From an uncultured Erysipelotrichales bacterium (GTDB taxonomy: Bacteria; Bacillota_I; Bacilli_A; Erysipelotrichales; Coprobacillaceae), in NCBI GenBank assembly GCA_910579135.1, contig CAJTTM010000018.1, positions 1 to 52,573 of the forward strand: a DNA stretch of 52,573 nt, read 5' to 3'. The notes beneath the pieces were generated by a model, which saw only the letters and a program-made list of their open reading frames with translations, was not told the DNA's origin and did not search any database. Shown piece by piece: positions 43,691-52,263 of the stretch. The number at the start of each line of letters is the position of its first letter. Positions within the stretch are counted from its first letter, which is position 1. A program made the translations under genes and the position numbers.

Positions 43691-43703
43691 TTTCCCGTTT
43701 TTA

Positions 43704-43747
43704 GTATATTTCTTGAGGGTTTTATTTTGAAATATACCTTCCTCCTT
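43704..43747 (-). promoter_or_regulatory. mupG leader: distant Shine-Dalgarno plus hairpin
   Basis: Read on the minus strand: AAGGAGG (43741-43747), then a perfect 9-bp inverted repeat GTATATTTC-n16-GAAATATAC (43737 down to 43704), then about 13 bases to the ATG at 43690. Folding the hairpin would cut the SD-to-start distance from ~50 to ~16 bases. An in-frame open stretch also runs through the leader, but it has no ATG, GTG or TTG start. Confidence 0.5.
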
Positions 43748-43773
43748 ATTAAAATTTTAAATACCTCATATCT

Positions 43774-43802
43774 ATTATCGTATAAATACGTATTTTTTTC
43801 AA
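43774..43802 (-). promoter_or_regulatory. Promoter of mupG
   Basis: On the minus strand TTGAAA (43797-43802), 17 bases, GATAAT (43774-43779). A CGTAT-AA-ATACG palindrome lies in the spacer (43779-43790), a possible operator. Confidence 0.72.
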
Positions 43803-43974
43803 TAGATGTTTAGAAAAATCGATTAAACTTTTTTTATAAGAAAGTAAAATATAATTTCTACAACAAAAAATGATGTTTTTATACTTTTATGGTATAATAA
43901 CAAAACAAGCAAGAAAAATATTTTATATTAATTTATATATTTTTGTACTATAATACAAACAAGGAGGTTCTAAG

Positions 43975-45672
43975 ATGAATATAGATATTATCTTATCATT
44001 TATAGTTACTTTTTTTATCAGTTTAGTTCTAGTACCTCAAGTAAATAAAATTACTAAGGATCTAGGTATAATTGCACATACAAATAAAAGAACAATACAT
44101 AAGGGAATTATTGCGAGAACTGGTGGTTATGCTATATATATAAGCTTTCTTATTGGAGCTATGATGTTTTTAAAAACAGACACTCAAATTAATTCTATAT
44201 TAATAGGTGGATTTGTAATATTTTTAGTTGGGTTTTATGATGATATTCATGATTTAAAGCCTAAGTATAAGATGCTAGGACAAATTATAGCTGCTTTGGT
44301 TGTTATTGTTTATGGAGGGATATCTTTAAAAGATTTTACTATACCTTTTATTCCTTCATCTATTTCATATTTTATAGCAATTATTATTACTGTAGGATGG
44401 ATTGTAGGAATAACGAATGCAGTTAATTTAATTGATGGATTAGATGGCTTATGTTCGGGGATAGCTATTATTGTGTTATTTACTATTTCTATGACTTCTT
44501 TAACTTATGGAAGAACAGATATTTCATCATTATCATTATTACTTGCGGGAGCAATTGCAGGTTTTCTGGTCTATAATTTTCATCCTGCATCAGTTTTTTT
44601 GGGTGATTGTGGAGCTTTATTTATAGGCTTTATGATTGCAGTTATATCTTTACTTGGATTTGGTTATAAGAGTTCAACATTCTTTACATTAGGAGCTCCT
44701 ATTGTTGTATTGATGGTTCCTATCATGGATACCATTATAGCCATTATTAGAAGAAAGGTTCATCATAAAAGTTTTAGTGAAGCAGATAAGAATCATTTAC
44801 ATCATAATTTGATGTTTAAATTAGAATTAGGTCAAACAAAGAGTGTGTTAGTGTTATATGTTGTAACAGTTTTATTTTCACTTTGTTCTTATTTATATTT
44901 GTATGATAAGATAGCTGCAACAATATTATTTATAACATTAATGTTATTCTTTGAAATATTTGTTGAGTTAACAGGAATGATTGATCGTAAATACAGACCT
45001 GTATTAACATTTTTAAATATCTTTATTAGAAGTGAATATCTTCCTAAAATTAAAGATACAAAACCATATCGTAGATTAATAAGAAAGAGAAAATATTTTA
45101 TTATAGGATTTTTAGTTATAGCTATTGCTTTAACAGGATATGGTATACATGTTACAAAGGATAAAGGGAATCCTCCTATAAAACAAAAAGAATTTGAATA
45201 TGTTGCTAGTCAAAATGAAACTGATTTAATGAAAGATATATATAATAAATTAAATATTGCTTTTGATAATAATAGAAAAAACGAGGAATATGAATTAGTA
45301 AGTGCTTATTTTGTAGTTGATTATTTTACTTTAAATAATAAAAAGGCAGGACAAGTTGGAGGAATGGATTATTTTTATAAAGATAGAAAGAATAATTTTA
45401 TTTCTTATTCTAAAGAAAGTTATTATAAGAATATTGATTTCTTGATAAAGAATGGATTGAATACGCAAGAAGTTGTAAATTATACGATTCAATCATCTAG
45501 TAAATCAGATATTGCGTTAGAGAAATTAGAAGATTATAGTTATTATGATGTAACTATGCTTATTGAGTTTAATGAAGAAAATGAGATAATAGATGGTAAT
45601 AAAGAGTTAGTTGTTACTGTTCATTTGATTCAAAAGGATCAAAAATTTAGTATTGTCGCGATAGATTATTAA
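43975..45672 (+). CDS. tagO: TagO/WecA/MraY-type polyprenyl-phosphate sugar-1-P transferase with extra C-terminal domain
   Basis: A 565-residue protein. Residues 1-345 are the polytopic transferase, with the catalytic Asp pair in GFYDDIHD (89-90), NAVNLIDGLDG (148-158), FLGDCGA (209-214) and the HLHH motif (274-277), which fits GlcNAc-type TagO/WecA better than MraY. The family starts wall teichoic acid or other polymer synthesis. After a basic stretch (360-373) there is a further membrane segment (374-392) and an extracytoplasmic domain (about 393-565) with no recognised family. Relatives usually end near 350 residues, so this is a fusion. AGGAGG precedes the ATG, and two TATAAT -10 sites lie upstream (43893, 43949). 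Confidence 0.85.
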   Translation: MNIDIILSFIVTFFISLVLVPQVNKITKDLGIIAHTNKRTIHKGIIARTGGYAIYISFLIGAMMFLKTDTQINSILIGGFVIFLVGFYDDIHDLKPKYKMLGQIIAALVVIVYGGISLKDFTIPFIPSSISYFIAIIITVGWIVGITNAVNLIDGLDGLCSGIAIIVLFTISMTSLTYGRTDISSLSLLLAGAIAGFLVYNFHPASVFLGDCGALFIGFMIAVISLLGFGYKSSTFFTLGAPIVVLMVPIMDTIIAIIRRKVHHKSFSEADKNHLHHNLMFKLELGQTKSVLVLYVVTVLFSLCSYLYLYDKIAATILFITLMLFFEIFVELTGMIDRKYRPVLTFLNIFIRSEYLPKIKDTKPYRRLIRKRKYFIIGFLVIAIALTGYGIHVTKDKGNPPIKQKEFEYVASQNETDLMKDIYNKLNIAFDNNRKNEEYELVSAYFVVDYFTLNNKKAGQVGGMDYFYKDRKNNFISYSKESYYKNIDFLIKNGLNTQEVVNYTIQSSSKSDIALEKLEDYSYYDVTMLIEFNEENEIIDGNKELVVTVHLIQKDQKFSIVAIDY

Positions 45673-45736
45673 TTTTTTGTTGTATTTTATTTAGAAGTGT
45701 GTTATATTGTTAAGGCGAGTGAAGGAGGTATCAAAA

Positions 45737-45958
45737 ATGTTTTTAAATGTATTATTAATGATTATTTCAATTGCCTTAATTATTGTATGTCTACTTCAAA
45801 GTGGTAAAACTGATGGTATTGTCAATGCATTGACTGGTCAGAGTTCAAATCTATTCTCTCAACAGAAAGAAAGAGGAGCTGACTTGATACTTTCTAGGAT
45901 TACTATTGCTCTAGGGATAGCGTTTTTCGTAGTAGCAATTATTATAAGAATGGGATAG
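45737..45958 (+). CDS. secG: Protein translocase subunit SecG
   Basis: A 73-residue protein with two membrane segments (about 1-20 and 52-72) and a polar middle containing LQSGKTDGIVNALTGQSSNLF, the typical SecG loop. The ATG at 45737 is the right start, six bases after GGAGGT; a longer frame from 45707 lacks a ribosome site. secG directly before rnr, smpB and ssrA is the standard Firmicutes order. Confidence 0.94.
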   Translation: MFLNVLLMIISIALIIVCLLQSGKTDGIVNALTGQSSNLFSQQKERGADLILSRITIALGIAFFVVAIIIRMG

Positions 45959-45989
45959 TGGGGCATAAAGATGTTCCACTTTTTATTTT
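45958..45989 (+). terminator. Terminator after secG
   Basis: A 9-bp stem GTGGGGCAT/ATGTTCCAC (two G-U pairs) with loop AAAG starting at the stop codon, then TTTTTATTTT. Confidence 0.88.
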
Positions 45990-46034
45990 GTATATGATTA
46001 TTTGAATATGTTGATAATAAAGAGAGGTGAGAAA

Positions 46035-48230
46035 ATGGAAGATGAGATATTAGAGTTATTAAAAGATAAGAAATATGCTAGACGCTCTATGGAAGAATTG
46101 GCTTTGCATTTTAATAAAATAGAAACTTTAGATTATATTGATTTTATTAAGATGATGAATAAATTAGAAAATGAGGGTATCATTGGTAGAGATGATAAGA
46201 ATTATTATTATATAAATGAAGATTTAGGGTGCTTTAAAGGTATTATTAGTATAAATAAACGTGGTTTTGCGTTTGTGAGGGTTGATGAAGAAAGAGAGTT
46301 TTATGTTCATGAAACTCATTTGAAGGATGCTTTTGATAAGGATGAAGTGCTTATACAAAAGATAAAGTCAAAAGGTTCAAAGGAAGAAGCTAAGGTTATA
46401 CGTGTTCTAAGACGTGGACAAAATAGATATGTTGGAGAAGTTAAAAAAGGGAAAAGAGATTATATTGTAGCAGTAGATGATATTAAGATGAAACAACCTA
46501 TTTATGTGGATCATGCTCATATGCATGGAGCAGTTGTTGGTCATAAGGTTGTTGTAGAGATCAAAACATATAAACCTAAGCTTAAAGGTGATATTGTAAA
46601 AATTATTGGTCATGTTAATGATCCTGGAATTGATATTTTATCTGTTGTTCATAGCCATGATGTGGATATTGAGTTTTCTAAGGAGATTTATCAATATATT
46701 TCTCATATTGGAGATAGTATTGATGAAAAGGATATAGAAAATAGAGTTGATTTAAGAGATGAAGTGATTGTGACTATTGATGGTGATGATGCTAAGGATT
46801 TAGATGATGCTATTTCACTTCAAAGATTAGAGAATGGTCATTATAAATTAGGAGTTCATATTGCAGATGTTTCTTATTATGTGGAAGAAGGAAGTTGTTT
46901 GGATAAGGAAGCAATAAAGAGAGGAACTTCAATTTATTTGGTTGATAGGGTGATTCCTATGTTGCCTCATAAGTTATCTAATGGAATATGTTCTTTAAAT
47001 CCTCATGTTGATAGATATACTATAAGTTGTTTAATGGAAATTGATGAAGAGGGAAATGTTGTTGATTATCAAATTATTCCTTCTGTTATCCATTCTTCTT
47101 ATCGTATGACATATAATAATGTAAATAAGATATTAAATGGAGATAAGGAGTTACAAAAGGAGTATCAATTGGTTATAGATATGTTCTTTTTAATGGAAGA
47201 ACTAGCTACTATTTTAAGGAAAAAGAGAGATAAACAAGGTTCTATAGATTTTGATGTAAATGAGGGTAAAGTTATTGTTGATAAACAGGGAAAAGCAATT
47301 GATGTTGTTTTAAGGCAAAGAGGTATAAGTGATAAAATCATTGAAGAGTTTATGTTAATTGCAAATCAAACGGTCGCAAAACATTTAAAATGGATGGATT
47401 TACCTTTTATTTATCGTGTACATGAATATCCAAAAGAAAAGAAGTTGAAACAATTTCAATCAATTGTCAAACCTTTAGGTTATACAATAAAGGGATCTCT
47501 TAGTCATGTTTACCCTAATGAACTTAGTCATATTATAAATTTAAGTCAAGGAACAAGTGAACATACAATTATTTCTACATTGTTATTAAGATGTATGCAA
47601 AAAGCACGTTATGATGAACAATGTTTAGGTCATTATGGATTGGCTTTTGATTATTATACTCATTTTACTTCACCAATAAGAAGATATCCAGATTTATTAG
47701 TTCATCGCTTAATTAGAAAATATTTATTTGAAGAAAGATATGATTTAGTCAATCATTATGCAAAAGTTATACCATCTCTTGCTGAACAATCTTCTCAAAG
47801 AGAAAGAGAAGCTATAGATATTGAAAGAGAAGTAGATGATATGAAGATGGCAGAGTATATGTCACATCATGTTGGAGAAGAGTTTGAAGGTATGATTTCT
47901 TCTATTACAAGTTTTGGATTTTTTGTAGAGTTAGAAAATACTATTGATGGTTTAGTACATATTACAGATTTACAAGATGATTATTATGCATATAATGAAG
48001 AAACTTTAATGTTAATTGGAGAGAGAACAGGTAAACAGTATAGGATTTCAGATAAGGTTAAGGTGAGAGTAAAATCTTGTAATGTTAAAGAAAAAACGAT
48101 AGATTTTGAGCTTGTTGGACAAAAGAAAAGTTATAGAACAAAAGAAAAAAAGATAACTTTTAAAAAAGAGAAGACAAAACGAAGAAAAAATAGTAGAATA
48201 TATAGGACTCGTAGGAAGTCTAAAAGATAA
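46035..48230 (+). CDS. rnr: Ribonuclease R
   Basis: A 731-residue 3'-5' exoribonuclease. An N-terminal helix-turn-helix and cold-shock domains cover about 1-210, then the RNB catalytic domain with acidic cluster DGDDAKDLDDAIS (near 255-267), an S1 domain near 618-700 (GEEFEGMISSITSFGFFVEL) and a Lys/Arg-rich tail. It degrades structured RNA and, with SmpB-tmRNA encoded just downstream, non-stop mRNAs. ATG at 46035 follows AGAGGTGAG; an upstream ATG at 46002 is rejected. Next gene 18 bases on. Confidence 0.96.
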   Translation: MEDEILELLKDKKYARRSMEELALHFNKIETLDYIDFIKMMNKLENEGIIGRDDKNYYYINEDLGCFKGIISINKRGFAFVRVDEEREFYVHETHLKDAFDKDEVLIQKIKSKGSKEEAKVIRVLRRGQNRYVGEVKKGKRDYIVAVDDIKMKQPIYVDHAHMHGAVVGHKVVVEIKTYKPKLKGDIVKIIGHVNDPGIDILSVVHSHDVDIEFSKEIYQYISHIGDSIDEKDIENRVDLRDEVIVTIDGDDAKDLDDAISLQRLENGHYKLGVHIADVSYYVEEGSCLDKEAIKRGTSIYLVDRVIPMLPHKLSNGICSLNPHVDRYTISCLMEIDEEGNVVDYQIIPSVIHSSYRMTYNNVNKILNGDKELQKEYQLVIDMFFLMEELATILRKKRDKQGSIDFDVNEGKVIVDKQGKAIDVVLRQRGISDKIIEEFMLIANQTVAKHLKWMDLPFIYRVHEYPKEKKLKQFQSIVKPLGYTIKGSLSHVYPNELSHIINLSQGTSEHTIISTLLLRCMQKARYDEQCLGHYGLAFDYYTHFTSPIRRYPDLLVHRLIRKYLFEERYDLVNHYAKVIPSLAEQSSQREREAIDIEREVDDMKMAEYMSHHVGEEFEGMISSITSFGFFVELENTIDGLVHITDLQDDYYAYNEETLMLIGERTGKQYRISDKVKVRVKSCNVKEKTIDFELVGQKKSYRTKEKKITFKKEKTKRRKNSRIYRTRRKSKR

Positions 48231-48248
48231 AGGGAAAGGAGTATATGT

Positions 48249-48695
48249 ATGAAAATTGTTTCAAACAATAAGAAAGCTTATCATGATTATTTTATTTTAG
48301 ATACTTATGAAGCTGGTATTGAATTAAAGGGAACTGAAATTAAATCTGTTCGTAAGGGCAGTGCTAATTTAAAAGATGCTTTTATTAGAATCAAAGATAA
48401 TGAAGCGTTTATTGAAAACATGCATATTGCTCCTTATGAACAAGGGAACCGTTATAATCATGAACCACTTCGTACTAGAAAATTATTACTTCATAAAAAA
48501 GAAATAAGAAAGCTACAAAAAGAAGTGAAAGAAAATGGATTAACGATTATTCCTACAAAGCTTTATTTTAATACTTCTAAAGCAAAAGTAGAAATAGCTC
48601 TTGCAAGAGGGAAAAAGCTTTATGATAAACGTCAAGATCTCAAAGCTAAGGATGCTAAAAGAGATATTGAAAGGGCATTGAAAAATGCTTATTAA
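48249..48695 (+). CDS. smpB: SsrA-binding protein SmpB
   Basis: A 148-residue beta-barrel protein that carries tmRNA to stalled ribosomes. Typical segments: NKKAYHDYFILDTYEAGIELKGTEIKS in parts, GSANLKDAFI, NRYNHEPLRTRKLLLHKKEI, and the basic C-terminal tail KLYDKRQDLKAKDAKRDIER that enters the mRNA channel. AAAGGAG lies upstream. The stop is three bases from the ssrA 5' end. Confidence 0.96.
   Translation: MKIVSNNKKAYHDYFILDTYEAGIELKGTEIKSVRKGSANLKDAFIRIKDNEAFIENMHIAPYEQGNRYNHEPLRTRKLLLHKKEIRKLQKEVKENGLTIIPTKLYFNTSKAKVEIALARGKKLYDKRQDLKAKDAKRDIERALKNAY
48667..48695 (+). promoter_or_regulatory. Possible ssrA promoter inside smpB
   Basis: TTGAAA (48667-48672), 17 bases, TATTAA (48690-48695) overlapping the smpB stop. 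The -10 is only three to four bases from the mature RNA end, slightly too close. Alternatively ssrA is cut from an rnr-smpB-ssrA transcript by RNase P. Confidence 0.4.
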
Positions 48696-48698
48696 TAT

Positions 48699-49052
48699 GG
48701 GGATGTCTTGGATTCGACAGGGGTCAGTTTGAATGGAATTGCAGCCGTAGGCATACGTTAAATGTATCAAAAAATATCTGGAAACAGACAACAATTATCT
48801 TTCGCTTGCTAGTCGACGTTAGACTTTAGCGAATGCTAGCCTATAGTATACCTATGACTATAGAACTAGTAACATATCCTATAGGTTAAGGATATAAGGA
48901 GTCTGGACTTATATCACGAAAATTAACAGAATCGCTAAGTGAAAGACTGCTTGTGGATCGTAGCTTAGTTAAATCTATTCCACAAGATAAGCTGTAGAAG
49001 TTTCATATGGGACGGCTTTTGGACAGGGGTTCGATTCCCCTCATCTCCACCA
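48699..49052 (+). ncRNA. ssrA: Transfer-messenger RNA
   Basis: A 354-nt RNA. The 5' GGGGATG pairs with CATCTCC near the 3' end (49042-49048), followed by A and an encoded CCA. The conserved TTGGATTCGACAGGGG D-like arm is present, as is the T arm GGTTCGATTCC. The tag region lies at about 48771-48822: frame GAA ACA GAC... reads ETDNNYLSLASRR and stops in the expected apical loop; frame GGA AAC AGA... reads GNRQQLSFAC. Neither ends in LAA. The 3' end is the target site of the integrations that follow. Confidence 0.97.
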
Positions 49053-50511
49053 AAAGAGATTTGGCGAACCTTAGAACTTTTGAGAACATCTAATAATTCT
49101 TCATGAGTTGCTAAGTGTCCGTTTTTACGATAATTGAAGGTAATTACCAATTTACCATCATCAAACAAGAAGGCTTTAGAAATGAATGTTTCTATAAGTC
49201 TTTTTTTGTTTTCGATTGTATCTTTTTGAGTTGTTTTAAATTTTTCAAGTATAAATTTTATAAAATCTTTATCGAGTACTTCATTATTCACTTTTTCTAA
49301 TTTAATTTGTGTTTCTAATTGTTTCTTTTGTTCTTCTAAATTCTTCATTCGTTCAATCATAGTATTGTTGAACATACCTTTTTCAATAGTATACACAATA
49401 TTATTAATAGCTTTTGTAGTATCTTTTAATTGTGTTTCTAGAGTTTTTATATTGCTATTATTCATTGATTCTTCTTGATATTTTAAAACACCATCAGCAA
49501 TTGCATTTAAATTATCATCATTAAAGATATATGAATTTAAAATATCTATAAATGCATTTTCAAGCCAATTCTTTTGAATGTTCTTTTTAGAACATTTATG
49601 TTTGACTTTTTTAGCATAACTATAATAATAATGCTTTTTACCAGTATGACTAGTACCACATCTACCATACATAGAAGCCCCACATTCACCGCAATATAGA
49701 ATATCACTTAAAATATAATCATTAGCCATAATTCTTTTAGTCCTCCTAGTTTTCTTTATTTCATTCGTTCTCAAGAAAGCATCCTCGTCAATAATTACAG
49801 GTATACCTCCCTTATAACACCATCAGCATATTTATACTCACCTATATATTTTCTATTTTTAATAAAACGATATATAGCACTTTTTGTATAATAATTACCT
49901 CTAGTATTTTTGTAACCATTAACTTTAAGCCAATTCAATATTTCGGCATCAGGCAAACATTCAATAACCATTTCAAATATTTTTCTAACCGCTTTTGCTT
50001 CATATTCATTAATGATATAACAATCATTTTCATCACAATTATAACCAAAAACATTAACACCATTACTCATGCGTTTTAAAGCATTACCATTTTGTCCACG
50101 TCTTATATTTTAAGAAAGATTAGCACTATAATATTCATCTAACACTTTAAGCACACCCTCTAGTATAATCCCTTCAGGTCCTGCTGGTATGTCAACTTTT
50201 GCATATAATACTCTAACACCATTATCTTTTAGAATCTTCTTGTATTTTTGGCTTTCATATCTATTTTTGAAAAATCTATTAGTCTTATAACAAATAATAT
50301 AATCAAATAAATCACTTTTAGATTCTTCAATCATTTTTAAAAAATCAGGTCTTTTTTCACTTCTACCAGTCAACACATGATCATGATATATTTTAACAAT
50401 ATTATAAGCATGACTTTTAGCATATATTTTACATTCTCTTATCTGATCCTCAATACTCTCTTCTCTTTGAGAATCGCTCGAAAATCTAACATATATAATA
50501 GCATTTTTAAT
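48965..50511 (-). pseudogene. Large serine recombinase, broken by a stop and a frameshift, reaching into ssrA
   Basis: One ancestral gene can be read in three pieces. Residues after the start read KNAIIYVRFSSDSQREES, the catalytic Ser region, then the resolvase domain up to YYSANLS. A TAA at 50110-50112 replaces what is probably Gln; the same frame continues NIRRGQNGNALKRMS into the recombinase domain, ending VIREVYL. A one-base frameshift near 49806-49813 leads to GIPVIIDEDAFLRTNEIKK, the zinc ribbon (CGECGASMYGRC..HKCSKK) and a coiled coil. The last 28 or so codons are antisense to the tmRNA 3' end (GGDEGNRTPVQKP). The start would be ATT (50509-50511) after AGGAGG. Not functional as it stands. 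Confidence 0.88.
49027..49052. other. Attachment site at the ssrA 3' end
   Basis: The 3' end of ssrA (T-arm, acceptor stem, CCA) abuts the recombinase gene, whose C-terminus is encoded across it. tmRNA 3' ends are well-known integration targets. The other copy of the core sequence is not in this window. Confidence 0.6.
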
Positions 50512-50541
50512 TTACCTCCTTATAATTTTTTGATATTATTA

Positions 50542-50615
50542 AGTACGTAAAAAGATGATAACGTGCTAAGTTATTTTTTTATGTTTCTAGCTACTGCCAA
50601 TAGCTGGATTTTTTT
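50542..50615 (+). other. Two tandem hairpins with T-runs, unexplained
   Basis: On the plus strand AGTACGT/ACGTGCT (about 50542-50565) is followed by a run of seven T residues, then CTAGCTA/TAGCTGG (50587-50607, one G-U) is followed by ATTTTTTT. Both look like rho-independent terminators, yet no plus-strand gene precedes them. They lie between the recombinase start and the small minus-strand frame, and could end a small antisense RNA. Confidence 0.4.
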
Positions 50616-50633
50616 ATTTTCTTTATCACCAAC

Positions 50634-50747
50634 TTAATCAAATACATTTTGCATAATTTTTCTAATGATGTATGATTGCTTAATGTTCAGTTTTAAACAT
50701 ACATCTCTAAAATCATCAATAAATTCCGGTTTGTAAGCTTTTTCCAT
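50634..50747 (-). CDS. Possible 37-residue helical protein at the element junction
   Basis: A short frame reads MEKAYKPEFIDDFRDVCLKLNIKQ in two parts followed by SYIIRKIMQNVFD and a stop. GGGGA precedes the ATG. The composition is charged and helical, perhaps a ribbon-helix-helix or other small DNA-binding protein, perhaps a fragment of a longer gene cut by the GC-rich insertion at about 50,760. No family recognised. The low-GC sequence on this side differs sharply from the right side. Confidence 0.35.
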   Translation of the reverse strand: MEKAYKPEFIDDFRDVCLKLNIKQSYIIRKIMQNVFD

Positions 50748-50802
50748 AAGTTTCCCCAGTTTTCAAGGCTTTGCGCTATGCCAACCTCAAAATATGTATC
50801 CT

Positions 50803-50843
50803 TTTCCCTTGTTTTTGCCCTTATGGGTAGGTTACAAGGGAAA
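50803..50843. repeat. Inverted repeat at the integrase end of the element
   Basis: TTTCCCTTGT (50803-50812) and ACAAGGGAAA (50834-50843) are a perfect 10-bp inverted repeat with 21 bases between, just after the int stop. There is no T-run, so it may be an integrase arm-binding or end structure rather than a terminator. Confidence 0.5.
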
Positions 50844-52161
50844 GTTTTTCTTATTCAGTTTTAATTCATTCCCACAAACCTTATCCAAGAGTTTTGCAGA
50901 TTCCCTCTTTGCCTCCCTTGTAGCGTGTGCATAGACATTTATGGTAGTGCTTACGTCCGAGTGTCCTAAAAGTTCCTGCACATCTTTTGGCTGCGCCCCG
51001 TTTGATAACAGGTTTGTTGTGTAGGTGTGCCTTAATGTGTGGAAGTGGAACCCCTCTAACTCCGGTACTTTCCTTGTCGCTGTCCGGCAGGCTGTTTCTA
51101 CGGTGGCTGGAAGTTCCAGACAGCCATCTTCCCTCAGACATACAAGGGAGATTTCCGTATAATCCTCTGGCACATCCTCTGCCATTCCCAAGTTGTAATA
51201 CTCATAATGTACCCGATTTTTCTCTGTAACTTCCCTGTAGAAATTCCTGTGGTAGAGTCCGCCATACTGCATACGGTTTTTAAGCTGCTGTTTCCTTGCT
51301 TTCTTCAGGATGTCAGCGAGGGCGTTCCCAAAATCAACGATCCGTACTTTCTTCCTTTTTGTCGAGCCGATTTCGTGCTTATGGGTAGCGCCATTGTAGC
51401 GGACGCTTCTGCGGACTGTCAGGCATTGTTCCTCAAAGTTGATATCCTGCCAAGTCAGTCCTGCCACTTCCCCAAGCCTGAGACCTGTGAAATAGGCTAT
51501 CTGTACAGGTAGGATTGCGTCTTTGCTCCGCTTGCCAAGCTGTGCAATCAGCTTTTGGTACTGCTCAAATGACAGTGGATTGACTTTGCCATTGTCGGTG
51601 TCCGTTTCTTCCGCAAACAAGTCCATATCGTCCTTTTTATGCCTCATGACTACATACTGCATGGGATTGAACGTAATGTACTGTTTCGGGAACATCGCAA
51701 AGCGGAAATGACTGTTGTAATACTGCGGAAAATGACTTTACGTAGTCTTTGGAATATCCTTTGGAAACAAAATCTTCAATCGTGCCTCCAAAAGACATGA
51801 TATCCATGAACTGCTGCAAATGCCCCGAAGTAACCGTTTTTAGCTTTCGTCTGCTTACAGGGTGCTGTTTAATACGGTTGATTGCCTGTAAATAAGTACC
51901 GACAGTGCCATTGCTCAATGTTCCTGTCTTTAATTCTTCCTCTGCCCATGTGTCAAGCAACTGTCCAAGGGTGATATTGTCCGCCTTTGCAATGAATTTC
52001 TTGCTTTCGTAATCTTCCATTGCCTGCCTTAACAGCTTTTCCGTTTCGCTTTTGCTTTCTGTTCCTGCATATTCTTTCTGTACCAGATTTCCACTTGCGT
52101 CCTCCACATAGAAGCGGTAGTACCATTTTTTTCCTTTCTTCTGAACTGATCCTTTTGCCAT
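50832..52161 (-). pseudogene. int: Tn916-type tyrosine integrase with one-base frameshift
   Basis: The start MAKGSVQKKGKKWYYRFYVED (in part) after GGAGAAACG at 52161 gives the arm-binding domain (about 1-60), then the SAM-like core-binding domain. Near 51706-51708 an extra base in a short A-run (T-run on the coding strand) shifts the frame, and the catalytic domain continues in another frame: Arg in TGLRLGEV, HTLRH, and LLGHSDVSTTINVYAH with the nucleophile Tyr. All catalytic residues are present. Repaired, it would be about 443 residues, near family length. The gene may be dead, or the extra base may be a sequencing error. Confidence 0.88.
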
Positions 52162-52263
52162 AATCGTTTCTCCTTTCGATAAACGCAACCTTTATTGCGT
52201 ATGGCAATCGGAACTGATGAAATGCTTTCTGCGTGTAAGTATATCATAACTCCGGCTGCCAAG

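Noticed and set aside
43691..43750. N-terminal extension of mupG through the leader
   Set aside because: The frame is open but has no ATG, GTG or TTG after the AAGGAGG, and relatives start with the L-G-I-S segment.
50881..51711. Several open frames on both strands within the integrase
   Set aside because: GC-rich shadow frames overlapping the clear catalytic domain; none has a recognisable family or start signal.
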